A stretch of 64,000 nucleotides of DNA from Allacma fusca (taxonomy: Eukaryota > Arthropoda > Collembola > Symphypleona > Sminthuridae): assembly GCA_947179485.1 (NCBI GenBank), contig OX359245.1, forward strand, positions 38,117,067 through 38,181,066. Direction: 5' to 3'. Positions within the stretch are counted from its first letter, which is position 1. Every line of letters begins with the position of its first letter. The notes beneath the pieces are model-generated. The model ran no database searches and was not told the DNA's origin. It was given only the letters and a program-made list of their open reading frames with translations. The translations under genes and the position numbers were made by a program. This document shows, one piece after another, positions 39,853 through 53,126 of this stretch.

Positions 39853-42271
39853 CGAGCGTTGTGAAGGCAACAAGTGAGAGGAGGATGTTATAGTCGTTGT
39901 ATAGTAGAGAGCTGGAGTCCCGAAATAAAAAGGGATTTCCAAGGAATTCAGGATCAATAATTTCGGGATAGCAATCTCAATTGGCTCCTGTGCAGTTGTC
40001 AAGCTCCTTTCTCAACAGCTGTTTCCCTCTCACTCCCAAGAGTATATACAGTCCTGAACAATCAAATCAAGTAATTACTGTCATAAAAAAGACCATCAAA
40101 CTCTCTGCTAAAGAATATGCGGTCTGGATGCATGAGCTGGGGAAGTGCCTTTATAATGGATTTGTATGTATCAAAGATATAATTACCAGTTGGATAGTTC
40201 CAGCTGACTTGACTGAGAGCTGATTTGAAGTAATAAAAAAGAGGAAGTATAGACTAGATAAATATATGTAGATAGATATCTATGTAATTATATATAGATA
40301 TCTCTTTAGATTTTCTTTTCAAGGGGGATATATATCATAACTGTTTGGGAGCAGATAGGAAAATATATGACGATGGAGGGTTCAAGGCCTTTTGGACCTG
40401 ACCCACTCAACGGAGAGGATGTTGCTCGTGTAAGGGGAATTATTGTATTTTGCTAGAGAGGAGCTCCTGCATAAAATCTACAAATAAAGATAGATACATA
40501 AAATGCACATATATATGCATATGACACTATTGCACTCAGGAAATTATAAGCACGTAATGCTAAATCCTTTCTGCAATACTTATCATACCAGTCTTTATAC
40601 TCCACCCCTTATGTGGGGACGATGCTCATTAAGGAAATTATCCCTTGGTATACACTGTCAGCTTATTTTACCGTTATATTCAATTATTATTATTTCCCCA
40701 ACTGCTGACAATTCTAAAGTTTGTCAGGATGTATAAGGGAACAGTTGCTTCACACTCTTGTCTATTTAACTCTGATTTTTCCTTTTACAGACTACTGTTT
40801 ACAGCACCATAGCTATAAAAATAAATTCATTAGAGCTCCAGACGGGGACAAGGAATCCGGATCCGACAATCGTGCCTAAAGAATAACACACAACCTTGTA
40901 AAATTATACACCGAGAAAAAAATAATGAAAAAATGTAATTTTATTATAATTTTATTACTCTTCCATAAAAAAAAATGGTAATATTTGAAGACACTCCCGA
41001 GGTGGATTGTAAATTTGAGATTATTGGCACAGGATTTTTTTTTGTCTCCCAGCTCATTGTCAGTAATATATTCTAATCATTCAATCTTGGCTCATCCGAG
41101 GTAATATCTCTGCAGGAGCTTCAACAACTCCTTCGAATTTCTTGTACCAGACCGGAATCTGCGTTGTGGTAGGGCAGTTAATGAGGAGATTCACATGGCT
41201 CAGCACTCCTTTGAGCTTAGCAAGTGTCAATAAGGAAATTTCATTAGAACATATATCTATAGATAGATCCGCTGATCCACTTTCCATACATTCTACCGCT
41301 CAGCAAATTTTAGACACTTAGACCAGGGATTGGCTCAGTCGTACAAGTTTATATTACTGTAAATGCAGTCATTTGCAAGTTAATCCCAGCCAGAGATTAC
41401 AAGTGTCCTATGAATGGATTAAAAATGTAAAGTTGCATTAATTCTAGGGATTCCTGCCTCAGGAGCATTAAACACTGTAGATACATGCATATGCATATCT
41501 ATGTTTAAATAGTCATAAAAAATCCCCTTCACAGTCCTGTATTTGACTCAGCTTGACTATGTGTGTCCTGAGAGTGAGACGTATGCACGTATGTACATAT
41601 ATGTACTTACATAGATACATAGAAGGTCTACGAACGATGATGATAGTGACATGATATCTGTAAAAATCTACACGCGCAAAAATACATTCGTATCCTGCAT
41701 CATATATCGTTTTTTGCGTACGGTCACATTTATTATTGTTACCGTCCACGTTGCAAGAGTAATTATCTTATTTAAAAATAAATAATCCAGTTTTATTTTT
41801 TAAACGTGTCAAATACAAGGAATTAAGTCATACTCAAGGTTGTCTAAAATACTGTGAAGTAATTAATTAACGCTACGCCATGTGTAAAATTATAGATACT
41901 ATCTACATAGCGTTCCTTACAAATTATATCATTCTTCCCTGAGGGACTTTCTACTGTCCAAAAACAAATTGAAGACATAAAAATTGATTTGAAATAAAAC
42001 GTAATTACTCATAAATTGACTTATTTTTTAAGAAAAAAAAAATCAAGGTGGGGTTTTCTCGTTACAGAAATCAATCTTGAATTTTTTCAAAGCTGCAATT
42101 TATTTTTGTTACAATATCATTTTTACATTAAATAATTAATGTTACAATAATAAATTAAAGGAGACATAAATATTAGAGAAAAATCCGCATTTTGGACAAT
42201 CTATCAAAATACATAGAAAAGATATACTTTTGAGAGATAGTCAAATATTTATTTTTTCTGGATTATTAAAT

Positions 42272-42484
42272 TCAGCCTTGACCCACACATGTCCGGACGC
42301 TCTCAATGAACTGGACCTGTGCAAATTCTTTTGACACTCTCGAACTATCTGCATCTATTATTCCTTTGACATTGTCAAACATTAGCAGGTGTTCCCGTTC
42401 CCCGTACTTTGATCCTAATGAGCCGAGGACCACATCCATGGAAAGTGAATAAGAGCTCTCGGACCCTTTTCCAGGCAGGACAGA
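42272..42484 (-). CDS. Orphan terminal-exon candidate, unrecognised (weak)
   Basis: On the minus strand an acceptor (TTTATTATAG) is followed by a stop-free phase-0 frame of 70 codons ending in TGA. It includes SLSMDVVLGSLGSKYGE, HLLMFDNVKGIIDADSS and EFAQVQFIESVRTCVGQG. The mixed charge and the presence of an acceptor are exon-like, and the patch is less AT-rich than its surroundings. Against this, frames this long occur by chance here, I recognise no family, and I found no convincing upstream exon. It could be the last exon of a minus-strand gene with long introns, or nothing. Confidence 0.25.
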   Translation of the reverse strand, partial: SVLPGKGSESSYSLSMDVVLGSLGSKYGEREHLLMFDNVKGIIDADSSRVSKEFAQVQFIESVRTCVGQG

Positions 42485-43555
42485 CTATAATAAATACTAC
42501 AATGGGGATATGTAACAATAATTGCTATATGAGGGTATAGGGTGTGCACTGCTAAATGGTACAATTGTATGAGCAGGGGCTCCATTGGCAAATTATTCCC
42601 TTGGGAGAATTCAAGCAGATGGTTCAGTGGAAGGAATTAATTGGAAATTCTCCGGGAAAGCATTGCAAATATACAGAGCCATTGAATAAAAGCATTGTGT
42701 AAGGTCAGGGAGGTTCTCGTGTATTCATCCCCACTGAACCGCAGGTTTATTGTTACACGCAGGCATACACAGTATCTATATGTAAAGTTATCGTAGTAAG
42801 CACATTACATGACATTTTTTTTCTGATGTTATATAGGACGGAAGTAGATACTTACTTACACGAGGTGACAAAATTTAATTTAAACACGTGGAGTCTATAC
42901 ACTTATATATCCCTCTACGGGGAATCTATAATTATTATTATGGTAGTTGGGAATATAGTGTCCTTTGAATCTGTAGTGCTTGTGTGAGCCCGAAATCCGT
43001 CCTTGAGAGTCAAGTTGGCAACAGAAGAAGAGAGGGGATTGGCTACGGAGTCATTCAACAAATACTGCACACACGACCTAACTCAACGATATTTACTGTG
43101 CACGAGGCAATGCTCGACCTTGGATTTTCCATATTCCTGTCATAGTGACATTATTCTCTCGAGCCATAAACCCTTACTTGCATAATGATACAAATTTCAC
43201 CGTTCCAGCCCCCTGGATTTTTTGCAGATTTTTTATGCACTACATACACGAAATACAGTTTTTAACATTTTTCAGCTCGTCGGGTTCCTGTCATACAGTG
43301 TATGCATTCAACGGGACCTCCTTATACGTAGATACATATGTGTTGTTTGTTCTCTGTAAAGTGAAAAAAATATTTTGTCATATTCATAGTAAATATTGCT
43401 GAAAGGAACTATAGTAATTTTTTTTTAAACATTAACTTTTTTTTAGGGACCTTTAGGGTTGTAAACACAGATGCTTGCAAATAATGTTCTTACAATTGTA
43501 CTTCCGGTTCCCTGGTGAGTTAAATTTGAGGAATGTATGCATCAGTCAGAATGAA

Positions 43556-43600
43556 GAACACACTTTGTCAGAACACACTTTGCCAGAACACACTTTGCCC
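43556..43600 (+). repeat. 15-bp tandem repeat, 3 copies
   Basis: GAACACACTTTGTCA, then GAACACACTTTGCCA, then GAACACACTTTGCCC: three contiguous copies differing at one or two bases. Confidence 0.85.
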
Positions 43601-44798
43601 CAACCCCATGAGATACAGTGATACAGTCCCGTTCATATAAGAGTATATACTGTACTCCTGAAAGTCAAACCAAAATATATTCTTTTAGTGTGGCATGCTC
43701 TTCAGACGAGAGTCCACTCTGTGTATTTACCTATCGTTGTATAATAGGACACTCATTATTGTTTACATTCTCACAGCAGAGTGAGATGCCAAGTGCACTT
43801 GATTGAAAAGTGCTCGGGTAGATTTCTTCCTCGTAAGGGGATACATCTGCGATTGCATGTATGTATTTCGCAGGATGTATTATGTGACTATGTACCAGCA
43901 TTTAGTGTTGCAAATGAAAGGTAAATACTTTTATTAACGAGCACGCTCGTCGGAGCCTACTTGTATAATTTTGTAATATTCTTTGGGATTTCTGCGTACA
44001 TATGGGCCATATAATAGATTGCATGTGAGCGTGTGTAGATTTTTAATAATTTGTCCTACCTGTTCGACCTAGTATCTACATGAGGCAGTGAGGGTAGGGA
44101 AGTGTAGGGGGTTTGTAGCAAATTTTTATCTCCAAATTTTGTAAATTTAAATCATTGACCTGGGTCAGTAACTATTTGAGGTCAATTGTCAGGCAGTAGC
44201 CAAAGACGTGACGGAATAGGGAATTTTCAAGGAACTCAAGGCTACTCCTCCTAAACTTGTAAATTGAGGAAAAGCCTTCACACAACAATTTAATAAGTTT
44301 AACACGGGCAGGAAATGTAAATATCCGAAATTACTTTGTGAATTGACAATGAGTGCAAAGCTCCAATAAAAGTACCAATACTGTATGCTCAAGTCCACTG
44401 CCTAAATCGTGACAAAAAATAAAATAAAGACCGATATATCTATGTAATTACTGGAATGCTTCAACCGTATCAACCATGTGACGGACAATGTCCAGAGCTT
44501 ATAAAATAAACTGCAATGATAAAGATCCCAGAAAAATGCAATCCGGACTTAACCATGTCCAACAATACAGAGCAAACGTGTCGTAATAATGTATCCAGGA
44601 GATCAAAAATATAAAATTTAACAAGCAATGACTATATTTAGCTACGAACATTTTTTTAAAGAAATAACAGAATGAAATAACACAAGAATAACTACTTAAT
44701 TACGTCGGCCATCAAAACGGAAATGTTGAACCTGGAGGAGAGGTCACAACGGCCTTATATAATTTCACTTCACCCCATTACATAATTTCCCATTCGAG

Positions 44799-44911
44799 AG
44801 CATATCGTTGGCTAAATTCTAAAAAGTACCATTTTCATTTGCGAACCCATTTAAAAAGCATAGGTTGGGAAATGAAAATGGTACTTTTTAGAATTTAGCC
44901 GACGATATGCT
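44799..44911. repeat. Long near-perfect inverted repeat (42-bp arms, 29-bp loop)
   Basis: Arms 44799-44840 and 44870-44911 are reverse complements with a single mismatch (T/C at the eleventh base of the left arm). The loop is 44841-44869. A transcript of either strand would fold into a long hairpin. No clear target-site duplication flanks it. It could be a small foldback element, a hairpin-RNA source or a recent inverted duplication. Confidence 0.85.
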
Positions 44912-45508
44912 AATAATCACAACGAATATTTCCCAATGTAATAAATATCTTATACCCTATATACTAGAGAAATCCATCCTCAAAATAAATACCAGCAATA
45001 TAATACAATAAATATTAGCTCCATACAAATATTCCCTTTCATAATTGAATGCATTCACTCATTCATTTCAGGAATAGGAAATACTATTTTAAATGCTAAC
45101 AATTCATTGAGGAGCCCTCCCAACAAATTACATTCATGAAACGTTAATATTATTTCATTTTGGTAAATATCTCCCTAACCCATAAAACTTGGTGATAGAC
45201 TCGTTCAATATAATTACTTCAATGTTGGATAACCCCTAAAAGCTCAATCCCCTACAGTACAATTAATTTCCACAAATAAGATTCACGAATGATACCATTG
45301 GAAACACAAGTGGTGCAAAAAAAAAGTATGCGAGTCTATGTATAATTAGGGCTTTATAGCATAGCATCTACAAAAGCAGATACAAAAATCTGGCACAAAA
45401 ACCACATACCTCGTGTTGTATCTATATAAGCAAGGGAATGCATATATGTACATAGCTCTGTACTATAGCAAAAGGAACTGGATGGGACAAAACTACTCTA
45501 TAGTGTGT

Positions 45509-45519
45509 GTATGTATGTA

Positions 45520-45600
<81 letters not shown>

Positions 45601-45610
45601 GTGTGTGTGT

Positions 45611-45657
<47 letters not shown>

Positions 45658-45670
45658 TGTGTGTATGTGT
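45509..45670. repeat. Compound (TG)n / (GTAT)n microsatellite
   Basis: About 160 bp of TG dinucleotides broken by GTATGTAT blocks. Long open frames of Cys-Val or Thr-His repeats on the two strands are artefacts of this block. Confidence 0.95.
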
Positions 45671-45952
45671 GAAAAAACTATGGGAGATGAGAGAAAGTGG
45701 TGGTGAGGAAAGCATTATAGACCCACATTTGCGAGTGCGTGTCTGTGTGTGCTAGAGACCATGGCTCAATTGACAGTGTATTTCTCACAGAGTAAAATCC
45801 ATGTAGTTACAGATATTCTACGTATATTTATAGCTGTGAGGGAGAGAAGGAAGAGCTCTGGAGTTGGAGGCCATTCACCCCATGACTTACTTTTTTAGCA
45901 CACCCAACGGGAAAGGAGTTGAGGTATGGAATGGACTTGGCTCACAGAAAAA

Positions 45953-45973
45953 AGTGTGTGTGTGTGTGTGTGT
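45953..45973. repeat. (TG)n microsatellite, short
   Basis: Short TG run; a CA run also lies at about 46187-46202. Confidence 0.8.
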
Positions 45974-48900
45974 TGGGAATGAAACGTGATGTCTGGCCTG
46001 ACTCTATGTATTTATTGGGGTAGGAGTCCCAGGCTCAATATTTTATATGAGCTCTTTTATACAGTATACGGAATGGAGAGTATCGTAGGTCAGGAAACAT
46101 CATCTTTGACTCGCTCTTTTTTTTATTCTTTATTTGTACTCTGGGCGTGTGTGTATGCTCCTCTGAGTAATTTTATGAGCCTTCCACACACACACACACA
46201 CACTATTTCCTAAGGTTTTTTATCCACCACTGTCTTAATTATGCTTCTCAGACGATGAGTATATACACTCTCATTTAACAATTGACTCATCTCTCACGGC
46301 CAGAGTCATTTATGCCTCCCAGGTATGAAAAAAAAACGCATTTCATTCAAAAAGGGACACACTTCCCTTCCCACGGTCCTTCCTTCCTTTAATATCCCAA
46401 TGCACACTCCTGTAATAGATACACCTACAACAATTTCAGGCACCTAGCCCTATGTATATAGTAGTAGCCCCCCGTTCCCTATTGATAGATAATTACATTT
46501 AATGTAATTAAAATATCTACAATAATTGTTATTGCTGTCAAAAATATTTTGGACACTTTCCAGTTCAAATCCATCCATCCTTAAATTGTATTCCTTATTG
46601 TTACAAGAGAGGATGTTCGATCGGGAAACTTCAGTTCAATGGATAAATATATTACAATTAAGGGTTGTGGCTACTAAAAATGCGTTCAATTATGTGACGG
46701 TTCCGAAAATTTTTTAAGTTATTAATTTTTAAAATAACTGTTTTCGAGTAAAAAACACTACGTGCAAGTAAATAATTATATTAGACATTAAATTTATTAT
46801 GAACCTGGTTTTGTTTTTTAGATGAATTTTTTAATGTGGGTTTAAATCCTCATTGTCAGTTTTATTAGATATTGATAATTTTGAGGGAGCTTCCAGGCCT
46901 GGCCGCTATGGGAGCTGTCTGGGATATGTAACTCCTGAAATAATTAATGTGTGTGGAAGGTTGAAGTGAAAATAGGAGATAGCGTGTGAGAGGATTCGTG
47001 TCTCAATTCGTAAACAAATTGATTGTGGGAATGAAGGGTATGGATTCAGCTAGGGATTCCGAGATAGATTTAGATGAATGTTATCAATTCAATTGCGCAG
47101 CCCTTGCATGTGTATCTATACAGTGAGTGAGATGAACGCTATTTGAGAGCACCTCTCATTGGGAAATAATTCCTCTCAACACAACAATAACATGTATCCC
47201 TCTTGTAAAATCTTGTTGTGGTACTTATGATAATAATCATAATAATAATAATAACAGTAATATTAATTCGGACACAAACTTCGACTCTACTGACAAAAAT
47301 GAATGAGTTCGGATCTCTTATATAGCGAGGGCTCCCTGTAGAAATACACGTGCTGTGGATGAGACCCACTTTGAGTACTAAATCCAACGACTGTGCTACA
47401 CAGCTCCTCACCATCCATCCTTGCCAATTGGAGGCGTTCGCAAATCATTTCCACGGAATGTGTGAAGGTTATATAAATGCATTGTGACAAATAACATTTG
47501 ATTACGCATGGGTTCACTTACACACCCATAAATTAAAGACATGGAGCGTGAATTGCTTCAGGAATCGTACGGCTTTTGATTCTTACTATTAGGAATGGTC
47601 CTGGGATTTTATTGTCTTAATTTTAGAAGTGAAAATGTAATTATACAATTCACTTTGACTATAAATTAGAGTGAAAGATCATAAATACAGCAACATCTGG
47701 ATTTTTCAAAATTTTGGGAGTCTCTTAATTTAAACACAGAAAAGAGTGTCCATTATAATAGCATTGCGTGTAACAAGTGCTAATCGTAACGTTACTAAAA
47801 TGAATTTTGAATTTTTTTTTGAATGGAGTTGGACCAGCTCCGACCGGCCCTTGTTTTTCTTCAAATCTGTCTCTCTGTCTCTATCTGTAAATGTCCCTGT
47901 TACTCTCATCCGTTTCCACTTGTTTTGGAATTGAGCCGAGCTTATAGGTGAGGACACACGTGAGAGAGGGATGACTAAATGGTGGGAGCAAGAGTCAGTC
48001 GGGTTACATTGTGTACTTAATGTCACTGCCACCGTCCCAATCCATGCAGGTAGGCTCAATTCTGTCCATACTCACATTGACTTGAACAGCAACGTCCAAT
48101 CTATTTTAAATTGCTGAGCGTCCAAACGATCATCATAATTCCTGCGAGTTGGAGTCCTTATGGACAGAGCTCTGTTACTACTATTTTGATACTCTGTTTT
48201 ACGACTGACTGTGGGTCCTGTTGACCAACAAAAGGCTCTTGGAAATCAAATACTATTTGGGAAGACAACACGCCGGGACTGGGAAAGCTGGATTGAGAAT
48301 TTAATGGGGAAATTTTATCATTTGATTTCCGACTCCCGTCTTGTTGTTCTAGCTTTTGTACTTTTTTTTTGGGGGGAGAGAGTGTGTCAGGATTGGATAA
48401 CGGTGAAGTGGCACATGCGAGTCTATGAGTGCGTGTGTGTGTGTGAGGTGAGAGAGCTGATGAGGACCGACGCAATTGAAGAGGTGTGCTCCAAGGTTTC
48501 GCAAAAATTGTTATATGTATATATATCTATAGGTATATTACAATATATATAGTAAGTATATATGCTTGGAATAGTAATATATGTATAAGTAAAGTACTAC
48601 ACGAGTGCTATTCTGCTGTTACTCAGAGTTAGGACGTTTCTTGCAAAGATCGACTCCTAGCTTGCAATTTTGGGGTTATATTTTTAGCGCGAAAATTAAT
48701 AAACGGACAAAACTTATGCATTGAAAAGTTCTAGAGAATATTACGCAGGGGTGTCGAGGATATGGGGAAATTTGGACGTATTTTAAAATAATTTCAGATC
48801 CGGCCTCTGGTACTCAAAATCTTATGCTGCAGTGGTTATTGAAGGAGTAACAATTTAGATTTTAAAAACTCTAGTGCAATTTTCCAGGAGTTAATTTTTC

Positions 48901-51199
48901 TCTTTAAAGCATATTTCATTGGAATTTTCATCGAATTCCACGGAGGGGATCTCAAAAGCAAGGTAAGGCTCAACAAATAAGGAGAGCAAATAAATCATTG
49001 CGTAAGTTTCCTAGGGTCAGGCTGTAGAACTGCTCCAAATTGGAGAGAAATGTATGAAGTGTAGGCATAATTCCAAAATAAACTTATATTTGAACTGATT
49101 GTGAGCACTGTCTGGAAATAACATTGGGTAATCCTATTTAAAGTAATTAATGGGTGAGTTACAGCGCCTTGGAATCCTTTGGATTCAGTACTGTTCAAGA
49201 GTCAATGGGTATGGCTTGTAGCGTTGTTGCATAGACAACTTAAAACTAATATTTAATAATTTCAAACCAAATATCAATTCAAATATTAGTATTGACTTAT
49301 TCTAGGAGGAAATCTCCTCGGTCAATATTGTTTGAATTATTCAGGGTTTTATTTTTATTTTCTTGTTTTAGTTGTATGGAGGCCTTTATTCAATGGTCCG
49401 CATTAATAAGCTTTTCCAACGGTATGTTCATACTAGTAGATATCTTTCGACGAAAATACCTTCCCTATGTGTAGAAAAATATTGACGGAAATTTCCGGGA
49501 AAAGTATGCATTTTTATTTATTAAGTGTTCATGTTTGTAAACTTAGTGTTGAGAGTTATTGAAAGAGTGCATCCTGTCAGTTTTCAAGATGATTTCATGG
49601 TTTTGTTTCGTTGGTATAGATATTCCACATGGCTTCCAGGACCTTCTATACTGTGGGTTATTAGACTGATCTTGCCAGGAGCCTCAAAGCATACTGAGAC
49701 CGTTTGTAGCATATATGTATGATAACTTGAGGGTAGACATTCTACGATGCTTACATTTGCTACCTTCCCCGGCTCACCTTTGAGTACTATGTAGTGAGAG
49801 CTTCGCGACTTTGCGAGTGTGATGTGCAAGTAACTGACTGAGTAGACTGAGTGTGTACGGGGTCGTACAAATATTTGCAAGAGATTTATGGAATCACTTA
49901 GCATATATGCTTTTCTACTTACAAACATGGACTGCCATTAATTTAAGCAGCGGTGCATGCCAGCCAAAGAACATTAACTCATTTGACTCCTCCAAATAAC
50001 CAGATCGGCTCTAAAAAATCCATTTTAAAATATGGCGGAACAATTTTTTAATTTTAACAGTGTATTCCACAAACCAGATTTAAACGGTCGGCCTGGTCAT
50101 ACCTAGCCCCGTCTAAATTTATAGGATGCCCATTCAAAACCCCTAATTTGATGCGCCAAAATTTGACGAACGTAAGGACATGAATTGAATTTGGCTTTAA
50201 TTACAAGTCCTCAAATTCTATTTAACATGTTGTTTAAATAGAAAAATCCAGCTTGTAAAATTGCTTTCCACTTTCAAGTAATTACTAATAATTAAAACTC
50301 TCCGAGAGCACGCAATTATTATATTGGAGTTACTAACTGTTATTAATTATGATTTTTGCTGTCATTGTTATGATTTTAAAATATAACTCATGGGCAGGAC
50401 TACAACCTATAATACTTGAAATACCGAAATTTTGAATTTTGAAACTCTAAAAATCAGGATAAAAAAACCACAATCGAGTCATTCATTAAATTTTTACTTT
50501 AAATAGCCCCCCCCCTCCAAAATTTTCCCCTACCAACTTGTTCATTTTTACAAGGCAATTCCCATCAAAAGTCTCCATACACATCCTTTTATTTTCCTTA
50601 ACTATCAATTTGTCTGCATACATTTCAAAACATATGTCAAGTATGTTCGCTGTACAGATCCAGCAGGAAGGGTCCGATCTCTATGAGACTCCGGAACTAC
50701 CCAAATTTTATTCCTCCCTGAAGGGATTTTAAAAAAACAGGTATATTTCTTTAAAATTTTGTTTTTTCTACTCAATAAAATCAGGGACTAGCGCTCTAAA
50801 AATTTGTTTTGATCATTCACCAAAAATTTCATGATTGATCAACAAATTAAGGTACTTTTTGTTGTCATCCTCAATAAAATCAGGAATCAACAATTGACAA
50901 CACAAACTGATTCTTAAAAACAGTTTTTTAGATCAACGAAATTATGAATTTGATTTTAAAAAACGGATTTCCTCCTCCACCCCACAAAATTTTGGTATTA
51001 TTTTCAAAAACGAAATCAGGAATCGATTTTTAAAAAAATAGGGATTCCTTAAAATGTGTCCGTCCAGGGACAAATCCAGAAATCCGCGTTAAGAAATTCC
51101 TCCGACCAAAAATATAAAAAAAGCCAAGGGGGGGTATAAGGTATACGGTATGGGTCGAGATCAGACTACACAAAATATTTGAACAGCCCCCTAAGTTAT

Positions 51200-51850
51200 G
51201 ACTTAGCTATCGAGTGAGTACGAGTGAGTGGTATGAGGAGAAGCGCCGGGGAAGCCACTGTCTCAGTCAGTGCCAGCTCCACAGAACTCACACAGGGACT
51301 CACTCAGGAGAGCTGTTGTCACTCTTTTTCTTCTAGCGTTCCACTGTATATATATATATACGTTCCTATCTCTCTTCTTCCCCATATAACATCTCATATT
51401 TACCCTTTATTAAAAAACATTAGACTTTTATACGTTCCAACGAACCATACTCACTCCTCCATGTACTCCCAATAAGTTACGGAATGACTCCGTACATATT
51501 TACTCCACAACGTCTCTCTCTCTCTCTCACTGGATCCCCCCTTTTTGGAAGCCGTCTTTCTCCCACACTCATCTCTCTCTCTATATATATATGTGTGAGA
51601 CCTTTGAGGAGCTCGTGCTGAGTGTGAGCGGAAGTGGTCCTGCTCATCTATAGTAGTGTTCACGTTGTTGAGGGTTGAGGTAGGTCCGGGGCTCTCCGCC
51701 TCCCAACACCTGCGTCCTCACCACAACTCTTTCCATGAGCGGGAGTGACCCGGTGTCACAGAAGAATTTCCTCTCTCTTTAAAGCACTCACCCGGACAAG
51801 CCGCTACCTCACTTCCCTTCTTCCCACCGTCGAGCCCACACATCTCCAGA
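51200..51850 (+). promoter_or_regulatory. GC-richer promoter-like patch, possible 5' exon
   Basis: This patch is clearly less AT-rich than the flanking kilobases. It contains initiator-like TCAGTCAGTGCC near 51263-51275, an ATATATATATA stretch near 51350, CT-rich runs and, on the plus strand, a donor-like GGTTGAG|GTAGGT near 51680. It could be the first untranslated exon of the gene whose first coding exon is at 61404. No transcript evidence is available, and the minus strand is also possible. Confidence 0.3.
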
Positions 51851-52577
51851 AAATAGTCTCCTGGAAGGATATAATTAATTTAAAACTATAACGAGAATCA
51901 CACATATCTACATATAAATAAAATTACAAATAATCTGTGAATAACCCGTCCCAGAATGCCCCAACTGACTATGACCCAGGTCATTGATCACAAAACTAAC
52001 TCATAAATTCCCTCCGGACTTTTATATTTTCTATGCCCTACTCTTTGCGGGGTCTTGGGCCGTTCCAGAGTGCCCCAAAGTCCATGACCAGGGTCAATAT
52101 TTCTTCAACTTTTTCGTGGATTTTTCTCCTCTGAGGATTCTTCTCCTCAGAATTGGTTCCGCTTCTTCAACTCAGCTTATATGAAAAGGGTCAAGGTCCT
52201 CCTCCTCCTGAGGGGAACACAGCTCTGTACTTTTTTTTTAGGAGCGAAGATTTATTAGAACAAATTATTTTAAAAAAAAGTACGGTCATTTATATATTTA
52301 TTAATAACGACTTGTTGACGACACAGAGAGAGAAAAAACGTGAAACTCAATGAAACTGATTCAGTTAAGGGACCAAGACATGCTCCTTGTGAATGCAAGT
52401 GACAGTACATTACGGAAATCCTCACTGACTTGGCACCGTTGGACTTTCCCGGTAATTTTACAGGTTCTTCATACACTATTGTGCTTTTGATTTTGTGTTG
52501 GCGTGAGTGTGAATGAGGGGATGATGTTCTGTAATAATCCCTCCGTCCGTTGCATGAGAGAGTGAGATGCGGACTTA

Positions 52578-52580
52578 GTA

Positions 52581-52614
<34 letters not shown>

Positions 52615-52615
52615 T
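52578..52615. repeat. (GA)n microsatellite
   Basis: GA run with one GAAA interruption. Confidence 0.9.
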
Positions 52616-53067
52616 CTGTATTGAGCTTGCCAATCTGCCACGGCCACGTAAATACACCTGTCCCTGCAGGTGAGGTTGTTCTGGGATAAGGACTTGAGAG
52701 TATTCAAGGGGTATTCTCAGTAACCAGTCCGGAAGGTCAGGTCAAAAAAAGGGGTGAGAGCAGCCGGGTTCAAAAATGTTGAAGGGTTCGGAGCAGACTT
52801 TGGAAGTGATTAAGCTAATCAGAGACGAGACACGAAAGGGCTCCCGACACGTCCGACCATGTCCGTCCCGGTAAGCCATCAAAAAATGTCTCACATTTTC
52901 CTTTTGAACACACACACACACACACGTGTCCCAAAATTGACCCTTCAAAATTCGACCGACCCTGGGCCGTTTTTTTCACAGGGCTCTATTTTATCGTTTT
53001 TTTTTATATTCAACTTTTTTCTCGAATTTTTTATTTTATTTGCATTTTTTGTGACATTTTTGTTACT

Positions 53068-53126
53068 TTCCCTTTTTTTTCTCTGTTTTTTTTTCTCCGT
53101 TTTTTTTCTCCGTTTTTTTTCTCTCA
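53068..53126. repeat. T-rich short tandem repeat
   Basis: Three to four copies of CTCCGTTTTTTTT-like units of about 13 bp. The Lys/Arg-rich minus-strand frame across it is an artefact. Confidence 0.7.

Larger units (their letters stand above)
32966..42271. other. Gene-poor stretch, left part
   Basis: No exon I can support. The stretch is AT-rich, with scattered short open frames, CA/TG and CT microsatellites and repeated TACATATGTA-like palindromes (for example near 36115, 38855 and 41600). A minus-strand frame at 41287-41081 reads somewhat like protein but has no homology or splice support. Confidence 0.5.
42485..51199. other. Gene-poor stretch, middle part
   Basis: No supported gene. Contains the 15-bp x 3 repeat at 43556, the long hairpin at 44.8 kb, the 45.5-kb TG block and several shorter CA/TG runs. 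The open frames listed by translation are mostly microsatellite or chance. Confidence 0.5.

Noticed and set aside
42580..42760. Stop-free stretches on both strands that read like protein
   Set aside because: Both strands are open at once with no splice sites; shows how easily chance frames appear in this region.
43556..43600. Three regular repeats that might suggest a CRISPR array
   Set aside because: Contiguous 15-bp copies without spacers in a eukaryotic genome; a simple tandem repeat.
45413..45755. Long open frames of Cys-Val and Thr-His repeats
   Set aside because: Products of the TG microsatellite on both strands.
49584..49928. 114-codon minus-strand open frame
   Set aside because: No recognisable motif, no splice context; within the length expected by chance in the interval.
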